Assembly (NCBI GenBank): GCA_007258455.2
Contig: VDFB02270651.1
Location: 701,588,217 to 701,652,216 of the forward strand
DNA from: Sequoia sempervirens
Lineage: Eukaryota > Streptophyta > Pinopsida > Cupressales > Cupressaceae
Length of the DNA stretch: 64,000 bases
Reading direction: 5' to 3'
Part shown: positions 36,895-49,072 of the stretch, piece after piece
Position numbering within the stretch: the first letter of the stretch is position 1
Layout: every line of letters begins with the position of its first letter
The notes under the pieces: generated by a model
What the model was told of the DNA's origin: nothing
Seen by the model: only the letters and a program-made list of their open reading frames with translations
Databases searched by the model: none
Position numbers and translations under genes: made by a program

Positions 36895-38707
36895 TGGTAC
36901 AGGGGCACCTTGGCTTAACTCCCTCATGTTAGTTTGCAATTTTGGCTTGTACTGACTTTAGCCAAGTCAGGAATGTTTGTTGTGTTTGCTTTAGACCTTA
37001 GAAGGTCTTGTTGGTATGGATGAGTTAGTCATTAGGACTATACCATCTTAGTTAATTACTAGTGTTAAATTTTACTTTATGTAGCTTAGGACAACATATA
37101 TTAAGTTACAAAGAATTTAGTCTATTAAAACCACATCATCATTGTTTAAAAGATGCCAAATAATTGTTAAGGAGTGGATAGTTCGAAGTAAGGAGGTGGA
37201 GGTCCTAAAATTTAGGATCCTAACATGGAGCTAAGTTGCAAAATGTTGTTATGGAAGTTGCATGACCGAAGTTATGGTGTTGCATGCAATTTAGTGGGAT
37301 TAGAATCCCTAGAAAGCAAGAGTAAGTGCTCGATCAGCTCCCTTTGAATGTGGAGAAGGCATCCAAATAGGTGGGAAGACTTGTAGTTAGCAGATGTATG
37401 CATTGTAATCGAATTTTTGTGGAGGATAATAGAAATTAGTTTGCAAATTTCTATTTTTTTTGTGAATACCCATGAGTTTTGTGTGAAGACAACCTTAACT
37501 AGGCGTTAACACTACTGTTTTGGCATTTTGTTGAGGTCCATAGATTGTGTGGAATGTATTTCATTTAGTAAACAGATTTTGGTTGGGTGTGAATAAGAAA
37601 TTTCTGCGTTTTCTTTATTTTTTTGTGTTCTCTTGCAAACCCTATGTGTTTTTAGAACAGATATATATAACGTGTTAAATGTGTTGATTTGGAATTGGTA
37701 TTTTGTTCACATAGCAAGAAATAGCATTCTAACTTTTGTGAATAGTTTCATTGGGTGTAGAGGAGGTGTTTTTGTGTAAATAAAGTAGAATTTGGGTGTT
37801 TGCTGCCCCCTTCTGAACAGTTAAACTTTTCCATGGCTTCCCCATAAAGTCCAACCGCGGGATTACCCTGAAAGTGGTTTGAAGTGTTGGGGAAGCTAGT
37901 AATTTGCAGATATTTAGTAATAGGATTCATGGGAAGGCATCAAAACATGTTAGAGATCAAACCCTAGGCGAGTTGTGACTGCCCGGCTAGTGGTTTGAAG
38001 GAGAAAAGGTAAGAACTTAGGCAGGGGAATAGTCCAATGTACAGAATCCATACAGTTCCAGGTGGAGTAAGATAGTACCTTCATAGCTCAAAAGGATTGA
38101 GGCTTCCATCAATCCATCATAGGCAGATTTGAAGGAGGAAACAAATAAATCCTAGAAGATAGGGCAATTAGGCCTCCTCTCCAAGATCATAGGAAACCCT
38201 TGTACGGTACTGACAGAAACCTGACAATCTATGAAAGATTTAAAAGTCCCAAAAGGGTGTCAGAAAATGGTTTTTGTTTGCTAGGTTGTGTGGAGATTTT
38301 GAGCAGGAAAAGCCAAAAACGGACCGGTAAGGGCTAGTAGAGACTAGGCCTCTTCCTAGCAAGATTTGGAAATCGGGTAAATTAAAGGTTAAATAACCAC
38401 AAAGATGCATCCCATTGGTGTTGAAATGAATGGAAATAGAGAATTTACCCCCACTGCAATGAGTTCAAGATAGATGGTGAAGTTGGCATCTAGAACCTTC
38501 TAGGTGTAGTAGAAAGTTGCAAGTGCAAGAAGGTGTTGAACTACCCAGGGTAAGGCACTAGGTAAGAACTCTTTGAGAAGAGTTGGAGCAGGGTTTGGTC
38601 AACCTCCAAGCTCAAGAGGAACCCATTGGAGTCAGGTTCCAGGAAGGAGACAAAGTGGAAGGTCTTCTTGGAGTGGTGCAAGCAACCTTGGGTATTATCA
38701 TACACCA
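36895..38707 (+). repeat. 3' LTR of the chromovirus (1813 bp)
   Basis: Collinear with 30363-32175 without length change. Most of the differences are C/T or G/A. Confidence 0.95.
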
Positions 38708-38712
38708 CCTTC

Positions 38713-41083
38713 TCTTTACCTTTACGGGAAGGAGAGAGAGCTAGCATGGACTTCTTGTTCCCTTTCGAGGAAGGGAGAATAGTCGATGCGGGCTTCTTCT
38801 TCTCTTCTTAGGAAGAGGAGGAAACCGATTTTTTTTTCATAGGAAGGGTCAGCTTTGGCTCCCCTTTGCCCCCAGATTTATACTTCATATAGTCTTGTAA
38901 TGTAGGTCTGTTCTTGGAGGAAGTAGACTGACTAGGGAGGGCCAAAGGTGATCTAACGAGTACCCACCACGAGACACCAAGGGATAGTATCCAATGTCAT
39001 GCACTATGTGCATGACACCCTCATGGAGAACTTTAAACACTTGTGAATAACAAAGGCGATTCCATTCATAGAGGCAAGCTAGGGTATACCTAGTTTTAGC
39101 TTGAACAAATCCAACTTCGGGATAATGTCAAAGACTATGTCGACAGCCCTAGGTCCAATTAGAATGGAAAAAGTGATCGAGTTGTAAGATTTAAGGCACA
39201 TACCATCGTGTGTAATGATGGTAGATTTCATTTCTTCATTTTTTCCTTTTGTAATGAATTCAATACTAATGTCTCCTCAGTGATAACATTCACACAGCTT
39301 GAGGGGGAAATCAAGACTCCTGTCACAATGTTACCATTGACACGAGTGAGAATGTAGAGAAGCAAAGGTTTGTTGTTTAAGGGTAAATCTTGTGATGTAA
39401 ATGTAATGTATGACGAATTGGGTGCAGGTGGAGCAGTGGAAGTTAGTGTGACCATATTGACATAGACCTCAGGTTGGGTAACAAAATTAGCAGGATCAAT
39501 AATCATGTTAGTAGGGTGTGACATAAATGGATCTGTGTATATCTGCAATTCACTATTAGCTTTCACCACCGATTTGTTAGCATTCTGTTTATTCCCATCG
39601 AGACGAATGGTACCGTCCTTGATGCGGTCTTATATTTCATGATGCAACCACATATAGCATTAGGTACCATGTCCATTAACATGATGGTACTGGCAATAAG
39701 TTCTCCCATCATACCAATTAGGGTAGGGTTCTTTGATAGGCCTAGGAGCCAGCAAAGTTATGATCTTATCCTTCAACAACTTCTGTAAGACAGAAGTATA
39801 AGATTCTAATAACTTTGTGAACTTCTGGTTGCGTTTGAGGCCGTTGTCATTAGCAATGACTACTACATTCGTAATGGCCTTACCTTTGCTAGAGATTGAT
39901 ACAATGGATTTTCCCTTAGAATGGGAGTGTGAGGAGGATCCCTTGAATTGAAAAATTGTCTGTTGGTACTCTCGTAAGGCTGCACACAAGTGTGCAAAAG
40001 AAGGGTAGTTCATAATGGAAAAATTCTCTTGCCAAGGCCTTTGTAAGTTTCCTATGAATACCTTTTGCATGTCAGAATCGAGTAGTTGATACGAGATTTA
40101 TGAAAGGAGCACTTGGTACTGTGCTATGAAGTCAATGATTTTTTCATTATCTCCTTATTTACATTAGATGATATCCAAAATGGTCATCTTCAGCCCGATG
40201 TTCGCTTGGAACTATTTAAGGAATTGGTTTACAAGTTGATCAAATGAGAAAATAGAGTTGTTAGGCAAGGAACAGAACCACTCGAGTGTTGTGTCCTTGA
40301 GGGATTAGGGGAATAGTTTAGCCATCAACGCATCATGATCGAAGAATTCAGTGCAGTACAGGTTGTTAAAGGCAGACACATGTGTCTGCAGATCTCCCTT
40401 ACCACCATACTTCTCAAATTTAGGGATCTCCATTCTTTGATGGAAAGGAGTGTTCAAGATGGCAACTGACAGTGGGATATGTCAGAAGAAGGGATGGAAG
40501 ATAGGTTGGGTAGAGGCTTGGGAAAGACTCACCAAATAGTTTAGCATCTTACCCATATTCTGAAGAAGAGTGTTTAGAATAGGGTCATTAGAAGATAGAG
40601 GGCCAGAGGGACCTCATCTAGAACCACTGCCAAGGCCTCCTCCAGAGTCACCCCCGGTGTGACCTCCACTAGAGCCACCACCAGAGCCACTGCCACCAGT
40701 AGGGCCTCCGTTGGAACCACCACCATGACCTCCACCCAGGCCACCTCCACTAGCACCACCTCCGTTACTGAATCCACTACCACTACCAAATCCCCCACCA
40801 CTCATCCCATCAAAGCCTCTACCACTAGAGGTGATAGGATGGGTAAAGCTAAAGCCCAAGGGACCCTATTAACCGTGATAGTTTCAGGTTGTTCAAAGGT
40901 GGAAGGGATGTTGATAGAAGGGACTGCGTCAGCCATATAGACGGATGTGGGAGGCATTGATACTCCTAACCATCCTTCACACTCTTTGAAAGTGACCCCT
41001 TGTGTGAAACTAGGGTTATTCAAAGGAGCACATGCTTTGGTGAGACCAAGGAGGCCTTCGTCCTTTCCATTGGGAGGTGTCAT
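38713..41083 (-). pseudogene. Gag and protease-like region of the gag-pro element (broken)
   Basis: From ATG 41083: an N-terminal part, a Gly-rich stretch (40859-40614, GGGSNGGPTGGSGSGGG), then a retrotransposon Gag core with FEKYGGKGDL, LEWFCSLP and GNLQRPWQENFS (about 40450-40000). A knuckle-like YCQYHHVNGHGT follows near 39670, then a protease-like segment VNGNIVTGVLISPSSCVNVI at about 39330. In Tat proteases the last block reads VLVDGG; here D and G are replaced by S and P, so the catalytic Asp is absent. Stops I read in the Gag core are TAA or TAG at Gln-compatible sites, plus one TGA at an Arg-compatible site after the Gly tract. The Lys-rich end at 38713 runs into 30362 on the other side of the chromovirus. 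Confidence 0.7.
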
Positions 41084-41236
41084 ATACTTCTAACGATATA
41101 CCCAAAAGTTGTGGACTGGGTCGTGATGCTCATAAAATTTCACAATGCTCAAGAACACAACAGTGAAAAAGTACACGAGAGAGATCTTAACACCAATAGA
41201 TGAACATATGTTGGTTCACATCAGGTTCAAAAAAAA

Positions 41237-42561
41237 TGTAGAAGAGGGGGATTCGCTACTTACGAGTTCTCTTCATTCAGAGAGCCTCATGGGGTGAACT
41301 TCCATAAACTACCTCAAGAACAACAACGAGAGTTATAGAATCCAGAAGAGCAAGTCACAAATTTTTTTTGGAAAAAATGACAAGCTCTAGGCCAAAGGAC
41401 ATCAGTGCAAAATACATAAGATAGTGCAGCGTGCTAGCATCCTTGAGGTGTGCTGATGTCTCATACAGACCAGACAACAAGTTTATCATAGAAAATAGCT
41501 AAGTGATCACTAACAACCAGATTGTTGAGAACTTACAAAATTTAGTAAAATGACAGAATGCGATAAAGAAATAGAAAATCATAGGAATGAGATAAAGTGA
41601 AATAAAAATGGTAAAGATAAAGAGAATAAAGGAAATAAATACTTACAACAACATGAGTGATGAAGCCTTCACCAAACGAATTTATTCAAAACCTGTGTCT
41701 GTGAGATTTGGAGAAAGTGTTGGGCCTATATAGGGGTTTGCCTCAGTCAAACCCCCGTTTTGGTGTTCCCACCTCCACGGATAGCCAAGAAGATGGAGAG
41801 AAAGAGAGAGATGAACAAAGCGTGTGGTGAAGTAAAACCCGCTCAGGAGTAGAACCTGCACCACCAAATAAGCGTGTGATAAAAGCAAACCCCGCTCGAG
41901 GAGGAGAACCCGTATCACCAAGTATGTGAATAGTAGAGGATATGGAATCCGAGGATGCTCACAAGCATGAAATGAGGGAGATGAAGTTGAAAAGGGTGTT
42001 CTAAGGGGAGCTTGGAAGAGCTTGAAGCTACCACAACAAGATGTATGAAGCTATGCAAGTAAGTGATGGAGTGAGGCTAAAAGCTAGAATGAAGCTAGAG
42101 AAATGCTAGCAAGACTTGGAAGATGTTAGAGGAAGACGAGCCTGCAAATGAGGTGAAAATATGACATTTAAGGAGAGAGAGGAAGCTTCTTCAGCCGTTA
42201 CAAGGCATCCCGAGCCATTACCATCGACAAAAGGGGGTGACCAGTGGAAAAAATGCACATAAATAGTCGTTTGAGCATTGAAATATCACAGGAGGTTAGC
42301 GCGGCACACAGATGTCTGCAAAACGCAATAGTGTCTAGACACGTCACACTACAAAACAATACGAATAGGAAAAGTGCAAAGATCAACGAAAAGCTAACAT
42401 GCGAGGGTGGTTGCTGAAAAGGTGTGTTGGAGCATCCGGAGAGGGAGAAAGGATGATGCAAAGGTTAAAATGAGCCTACTCAAGATGCTAAGGGAGTGGA
42501 AACTAAAGCATATGCAAGAATGTATATGAAATTGCAAGGGGTGCAATTTTATGACTATACA
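41237..42561 (-). repeat. 5' LTR of the gag-pro element (1325 bp)
   Basis: TGTAGAAGAGG (41237) to GACTATACA (42561) in plus-strand reading. Followed by ATAGA, the target duplication. It shows the empty site of the 6.4-kb insertion. No TGG-type PBS was recognised at 41236 reading left. Confidence 0.9.
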
Positions 42562-42566
42562 ATAGA

Positions 42567-43630
42567 ACTTGTGTCCTTACGCATTTGATTGAAACATAAC
42601 AATGCTACCATTCCCTCATGGTTTTGAAATCCCTAAGTTTGAAAAATATAGAGGGAGAGGAAGTCTGGTTGACCATATCAAAGAATTTAATGTGATGTGC
42701 ATGGAAGTGGCTTACAACAATTCATATCTAATGCACCTCTTCCCATGAAGTTTAACAAGTACTGCTATGGATTGGTTTTCTCATTTGCCTCTTGGTATCA
42801 AAAATTTTCAAGAAATCACTAACAAATTCATCGATCTCTTCTCCTTCAATCTTGACATGGACGTTAGTCTAGAAGAGTTGTACACTCTCAAACAAAATCT
42901 AGGAGAAACCTTCTCTAATTTCTTACAACGATGGAGACAAAGAGCTAGTAAAAGCAAGTGGCCTCTTCTTGAAAAACAAGTGGGAATCATTATAGCCAAC
43001 CTTGATCCAAATCTATCATTCCACTTGAAAATTCAATGCATCACATCCTATGATGAGCTTGTTCCAAGAGCCCTTAACATTGAAATAGCCCTAATCTCAT
43101 AAGGAAATACTCAAGGTTACAAAGACAACTATCCCTCAACTAGTTCGAATGAGAAACCTCGTGTGTGGGCTAAGAACAAAAATGTAACAAACAATGGTGT
43201 AGTAAATGCTAAGCTCATACTACGTGCTCCTAGACCCAATAAAAATCAAGTTGCTAACATCCAACCAACTATACAACAAATGGTACCACCTCAGAACAAT
43301 CAGATCATTAACACCAACATGCAATCGAGGAAAACCGGTAACAAGAACAACTATCCCAAACGCAAGTACACACAATTATCGGAACCCATCAAGACAATCA
43401 TGAAGAAACTGGTAGAGTCAAATATGATATAACACTTCCTAACTTTGAAAACTACCAAGAACCACAAGAGAAGTCATCCTAGTACAACAAGCATGATCTC
43501 TGTGACTTTCATAAATTCAAAGGACATAAAACAAAAAAACTGCATGAAACTCAAGAATATCATCCACGATCTCATAGAGAACGATACCATATCCATTGAG
43601 GTACCCACTTGGAACCATGATCTTTAGATA
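42567..43630 (+). pseudogene. Tat-2 gag, core domain and C-terminus (broken)
   Basis: Continues from 19683 across the inserted element. It reads LPFPHGFEIPKFEKYRGRGS, AMDWFSHLPLGIKNFQEITN and FSNFLQRWRQRASK, the classical retrotransposon Gag core of Tat elements. A basic C-terminus with KNNYPKRKYTQLSEP follows. Nonsense codons include a TGA within LFP-SL and stops near 43100 and 43430. The capsid function is lost. Confidence 0.8.
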
Positions 43631-43974
43631 TACAAGACCCCTATACCTGATCATAGCAAAACAAACAACAATGGAAAAGCTAAGGATTACACCAATGTAC
43701 AACATTCCTATTCCAATGTAGTTTCCTCTTACGATAGCATTATCACTGTTGTCACCATCAAGGGAGCTAGTACGAAATGTGGAGTCACCACATGATGTGG
43801 AAAAATAACCATTCAAGGAGTTGTCCCAACTCATTCTAGGACACAACCTACTTTTCCCACATCTAAACCTAGCAAGTACAATCTTGTAGATTAGCTTAAG
43901 CAGACCCCACTTAGATATCCATCTTAGAACTCTTAAAGCTATCTCCTACATATAGGGAAATACTGGAAAAATCC
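43631..43974 (+). other. degenerate gag-pro spacer of Tat-2
   Basis: No clean frame; it corresponds in position to the Gag C-terminus and spacer before protease. Confidence 0.4.
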
Positions 43975-44496
43975 TTGTCTGATTCATCTATTCCTGAGAA
44001 CATTGATACAATTCAGTTTCAAGCTATGGTAGGGAATATCACCAACCATCTTGTCACCTTCTCCAAGAAAGATCTACCATCACAACCATCTCATAATAAT
44101 GCTTTACACCTTGAGGTTTTCATTCGTAAAAACAAGGTCAAAAGAGTCTTGGTAGATGGAGGTGTTGGTCTGAACATTTGTACCTTGCAGTTAATCAAGC
44201 ATCTAGGCTATTCAGAAGATACCATTGAGAAGACAAAGAGTACTACCATCAAAGCATATGATGACCAAGAATGAGTATCACAAGGAATCATTGCACTCCC
44301 TATTCAAGTGGGACCTCTTATTACGGAAACTACATGCCAAGTACTTGATATTGATCTTCCCTATAACATACTACTTGTTCAACCTTGGATCCATGCTTTG
44401 AAAGCTATAGCCTCAACCTATCATCAGTGTGTGAAGTTTCCTTTTGAAGGCAAAGAAATCACTATCCATGGAGATCCCGAGCCTTTCTACTATTGA
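43975..44496 (+). pseudogene. Tat-2 aspartic protease (broken)
   Basis: Reads LHLEVFIRKNKVKRVLVDGG followed by VGLNICTLQLIKHLGYS, the retropepsin block of Tat elements with its catalytic Asp. Continues with ETTCQVLDIDLPYNILLVQP and FPFEGKEITIHGDPE. One stop near 44274 separates the halves in the same frame. Its role would be to cleave the polyprotein. Confidence 0.75.
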
Positions 44497-46218
44497 AAAA
44501 TCCTTGAGGCCAAGTTCTATAAGATCCTAAAAATACCCAAAAATGATGAAGGACCTACACCATCAAGCTCATTTGTTGACCCATCATCTTTAGCCTCTAT
44601 CTCAGCATCAAATATACCCATTGTGAAAAGCATTCCTGACATGAAAGTAGTAATCCAAGATGATGGTTGTGGAAGCTACAATATATTGAAGGATACCTTT
44701 GTATTAAGAGAGTTACCTATTTATCCTCAATCTCATGGAAAACCTACATCTAGCACCAAAGAACCATAAATAATAAAGATGGCAACCCCTACCTTCACCA
44801 AGTGGGGACACCTGAATCAAGAAGTTGTGAATGAGCAAGACATCTCTAAACTCCTCTATCAAAATGAATGACCTGTTCATGTTCTTCCCATGGAAGATGA
44901 CAACAAAGGTCTATAGATAATGAAGAGTATGGGGTATAACAAGAATGAGAAGCTAGGGTAGAATGACAATGGTTTACGAGAACCCATCGTTCCTGAGAAA
45001 TGACTAAAGAATCTTGGCTTAGGTTGTACTACTAGCAAAGTCACACTTATTGGAAAAGGTATTGTTGCTAAACGAGTTGAGGCTTCCTCTTAGTCACCTA
45101 AATCGCGTGATACCAACTTAGATGACTTTCCCCTTGATGTTGCTTACCTATTTGAGAACAACACCCTTTTCATGATATCCATAGCATCCTTTGTCTCAAG
45201 TAACCAACCAACTGAAATACACTTAGTATACCCACAACTCATTGACATGGACCAACAAGGACCACCGATTCTAGATTTATTCAAAAATGATGAAGCGATC
45301 TCAGAATTCATGGGACTCCAAGACAACTTATCATGGGTAGATCACAAAGCAGGCTTTGACATAGAGTTCGATACAGGGCATACTATGGGGAGACAATTGA
45401 ATCCTTTAGTTGCAAAATAAATGAAATGCAATTAACATGCATATCCTTGAGTGAAAACCACCTAGTGGCACTCTCTAGTCCCAAAATAGTAAAAACAAAG
45501 GATGCATCAGATGGTGAAAACCTCTCTAAGGTACCTAAGGATGAAGGATTTAATCTCCCCCTTAGTGCAATGCATCCAGAGAAGTCAATGGTGCTAGAAG
45601 AAAAGGCTACTCCAGTCAATGTGGGAACAAAAGAAGCACCCAAGATCACCTTTTATGCTAAATCCTTGTTAGACAAAGAACAAAAGAACCTTGCAACATT
45701 CCTTAAAGAGAGAAAATCTAACTTTGCATGGTCATACACAGATATGCCAGGCCTTGATCGAGAAGTGGTTGTCCATCACTTAGCAGTTTATCCCAATGCC
45801 AAACCAGTCAAGCAAAAATTAAGGAAGATGCACCCTCAGATAGTACTCTTGGTCAAACTAGAACTACAAAAGCTTCTTGACATTGGATTCATCCAACCAA
45901 TAGATTATCCTGAGTGGGTTTCAAACCTGGTACCAATTTCAAAACCCACTAGAGGCATCAAAATATGCATTGATTTCAGAGATCTAAACAAGGCATGTCC
46001 AAAGGATGATTTCCCTCTTCCCAACATCAATCTCATTGTGGATTTAACAGCTGGGCATGAAATGTTGTCACTCATGGATGGATTTTCAAGCTACAATCAA
46101 ATCATAATTTCCAAATAGGATCAACATAAAACTGCCTTTACTTGTCCATGGGGAACTTACTGCTGGAATGTGATTCCATTTGGCTTGAAGAATGCAAGAG
46201 CTACTTATCAAAGAGAAA
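44497..46218 (+). pseudogene. Tat-2 linker and reverse transcriptase, N-terminal part (broken)
   Basis: The linker shows VYPQLIDMDQQ and NDEAISEFMGL, as in Tat-1. RT blocks are SYTDMPGLDREVVVHHL, FIQPIDYPEWVSNLVP, DFRDLNKACPKDDFPLP and MLSLMDGFSSYNQI. Then TYCWNVIPFGLKNARATYQ, where the 46219-50463 element interrupts. Nonsense codons include TAG at about 46117. Confidence 0.85.
45449..45535 (+). other. two copies of GTGAAAACC hairpin in Tat-2 linker
   Basis: 45449-45473: outer GAGTG/CACTC, inner CCAC-CTA-GTGG. 45513-45535: outer GGTG/TACC, inner CCT/AGG. Same place in the pol linker as the Tat-1 copies at 4772-4856. Confidence 0.65.
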
Positions 46219-48489
46219 TGTAAAATCCCTCCTCTTAATACTCAAGTAAACTCAAGAATTTACTAGAAGGTAAATAAACTTAGTAACCATGAGAAATATT
46301 TTTTTTTAACATTTGCATAAGGTCAAGAAATAAAGTACAACTTTTCTAGATAATTTCAAACTTGAAATCATATGTATTCGCAACTAGAATCAAAGGGAAG
46401 TCCTTACACTTTTCATTTATATTACATAAAATACAAATGGAAAAAGAATAGTTTTACCTCATAAGTAGAATGTCATAAGCCATATCATGGAGTTCATCAC
46501 ATCTAGAATGATGATATCTATCTTCATGAGTCTTAGTGAGTCTTATGCTACAGAGGGAGAGTATCATTCAAGAGATTTTCCTCCATCCACAGACTCAAGC
46601 GGTCCCCCACACACTTCCTAACTAGAAGTGGCCCTGCCCTTCATGAAGGGTATAAATATAAGGAACTATCAAGTTTCTCCATCTGAGTCCTGGTGATGTG
46701 TCCTACAAAACTCAATCAACCATACAACTCTAGATCCCTTCTAGCTAAGTATGATAATTCTGATTGGTCATGCCATCTAGACACACACCTCTGACTTGTC
46801 TTAGAAACTATCTCATCCTATAGTTTTACTTACTTTACTTGGTACATTAGACACAAAATAGTCTGTATAGAAAATCCATTCTAGCCAATCTGACTTAGAA
46901 CTAATCCTTAATCTAAGATATACATGTAATGTAAAGATTTAGGTTTTCCTAACTTTTAAAAAGTCCCTTATTGCATTTGTGCAATTTTCTAGGGTTTATA
47001 ACCTTCTATCATTTTACACTCTAGATTCAAATACAAAATATCTTTGATGTATTAAACCAAGTTTCAAAATTATCATGGAATCTCTTAAGGTATTATAAAG
47101 ACTTCCTATCTTGTTCTATGGTTTTCTTGACCTTTCACTGCCAATCAATATATATATATATATGTACAATGTCATATCGAACATAAGAGTTATAGATTTC
47201 CTATATCCTCCTTGTTTCAATACTAGGGTTTAGCTTCTCTAACCCAATACATGGAAATATCAAACATCCTTGTTTTTCCAAAGGTGATAACATAAGTGTA
47301 ACAAATCATAAGAACAAAATGCTTCTAGTCTTTCCTAGACCACTTGGCATTGCTTGAGTTCACATTTTACGTAACATGAATGAACATAGTATTCAAGGTA
47401 TTCCCTCACCAATCTGATGTCTAAAAGTATTATCATTTCATATCAATAGTCTTGATCTAAGTCAATCTTTCAACCCTTGAAAGGTTTGATTTATAAAAGA
47501 TAATAATCTTCTTTCAACCCTTTGGTCCACTTGGAACAACTAACTTCCAACATAAGTTAGGTTTTGAACTCCTTTACTTCATTATAAGACAGGTTTGGTT
47601 TATATCCACCAGGTTTGGTATTTCTTTTAAGAAGGAAAATAGTCTCATAAACAACAAAGGTGGTTTTCATGATTCATCCCCAAACTCGACTATGCCAAGG
47701 AGGGTTTGAGGATAACATACCTAAACTACCTTAAAGTATCTAAATCATTCCATGATATCTCTAAATTAAATTTTCTGATCTTGGAGATTTTAAGAAGCTG
47801 ATTATGATTCATGCATGAAATAGTTACGACATTGCTGCCTCACTATTGGTTTTGATAAACCGTTATCATTACAATGTAGACATGTACACAAACAAGGAAA
47901 AGACTAATGCTATCATATAGAAAAGAAAGATTATTTGCATGATAAATATTAAAGTCAATCTTCCTCCCTTACTAGGTTCTAACAACCCATTAATATATTT
48001 TCAACTCAAAGAAATCACTCGAATGAAAGAAGAGATACTACGCGTTAACTTGCAAATCATAAAGGAGCTTATCCTTCAAGGAAATAAACATGCCCGTCAT
48101 TGACTTGCATGGAAGGGAACTCATGGAAGCTACTCTCGGCTCTTGTCCAAGACGTTCTCTCTTAAATTTGACTCCATTCTCCTTTCACTCTCTTGTTGAC
48201 TCCAACTATTGCTATCATGCATTATGTATTTATGAATTGATGCACTATCGAACTTCTCAACACCAATATTTTGGCTCTACCAAGGAAAGTTCAGACGAAT
48301 GTATTCTCTCTCAAAACAAAATTTTCCTAACTGCTAAGACCATTACCCAATGCTTAAAATGAAATCTAAAGCTATGTTTTTAGTCCATTTGGATCTCTTT
48401 AAGCAAGTAGTGTGGAGATGCATCTTACATCCATCACACATACACCACTGCTACAACTAAGGATTGAAACCAAATTATATGCCTACTAG
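46219..48489. other. noncoding part of the 4.2-kb element, left side
   Basis: AT-rich, no recognised frame. A short TA microsatellite lies at 47149-47163. An open stretch at 48090-48362 has no recognisable similarity. Confidence 0.45.
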
Positions 48490-49072
48490 AAAATAACAAT
48501 GCTAGAGATACCTGCAATGTAACCTGTTGCAAAGCTTACTCCTAACTGCACTTCCTTGGACCACTTTCTCTTTTGTATAGGGATTATATACTTGTAAATA
48601 CCCTCCACTATTTTCTCAAAGCAAACAAATTTCACCATTGTATATGGAATCTGTCGTCCCCATAAAGGAAAAAGGCCTTTGTAAATTCCATTGTAACCTT
48701 GGGTAGCCTAGAGATCAACAAAAGCTTCAATGAAGCCTTTTGTCATCTCAGGATTAGTTTGCACTTGAATTTTAACAACTTCAAATGGGCACAGAGCTAT
48801 GTCAACAATAAACTCTGCTGATGTAGATCCTGCCATGCATGTTAGGGTCTTATTTTTTTTGGTCTAACTATGTCAACATAAAATATCTTGAAGAATTCAT
48901 ACAATCCAAATCTAATGACACCCCGAGCACTGTATCCCACCAATGTAGGAAACCATCCTCTAAACAATGCTCCTACACCATGCTTGTCACACAGCTGTCC
49001 AATTACGCAACTAATACTCTTAAACCTGGATGGATTAGCCAAGAAGTATACCACCATTGAATTTTCCCCCAA
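48490..49072 (-). pseudogene. mitochondrial phosphate carrier fragment (PHT3/MPT type)
   Basis: The minus strand reads GVGALFRGWFPTLVGYSARG and VIRFGLYEFFKIFYVDIVRP. After a gap comes AGSTSAEFIVDIALCPFEVV, then GIYKGLFPLWGRQIPYTMVK, and a tail SKEVQLGVSFATGYIAGI. These are the second and third repeats of the mitochondrial carrier fold, with PFEVVK matching the signature Px(D/E)xx(K/R). The real protein imports phosphate into the matrix. Only the C-terminal half is present, about 12 residues are missing between the blocks, and stops occur after RPKKIRP and in FVDL-ATQG. No introns are seen within it, suggesting a processed copy or exon capture. Confidence in the family is high. Confidence 0.85.

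Larger units (their letters stand above)
30363..38707 (+). mobile_element. Ty3/gypsy chromovirus, nearly intact (8345 bp)
   Basis: Two 1813-bp LTRs (30363-32175 and 36895-38707) with TGGT...ACCA ends, tRNA-Met PBS, a single gag-pol frame with only three nonsense codons, and a polypurine tract. Flanked by CCTTT (30358-30362) and CCTTC (38708-38712), a 5-bp duplication with one change. Inserted on the opposite strand into the gag-pro element. About 49 substitutions and no indels between the LTRs (2.7% by eye) make it the youngest measurable insertion here. Confidence 0.95.
19684..42561 (-). mobile_element. Non-autonomous LTR retrotransposon with gag-pro only, inserted in Tat-2 gag
   Basis: LTRs at 19684-27475 (itself interrupted) and 41237-42561, read on the minus strand as TGTATAGTCATAAAATTGCA to CCTCTTCTACA. 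Perfect 5-bp duplication ATAGA at 19679-19683 and 42562-42566. The internal region reads gag, a protease-like domain with altered active site, a Lys/Ser- and Pro-rich C-terminal extension, a repeat-rich 3' UTR and a polypurine tract. No RT, RNase H or integrase was found, so it would depend on another element. Two insertions sit inside it: 19741-26170 and 30363-38707. Without them it is about 8.1 kb. Confidence 0.85.

Noticed and set aside
40659..40940. Thr/Ser-rich plus-strand protein
   Set aside because: Antisense shadow of the Gly-rich Gag segment of the gag-pro element.
47149..47165. TA microsatellite as a regulatory element
   Set aside because: Short simple repeat only.
48090..48362. 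90-residue plus-strand host gene
   Set aside because: No recognisable domain, codon bias or neighbours; length is within chance for this AT-rich sequence.
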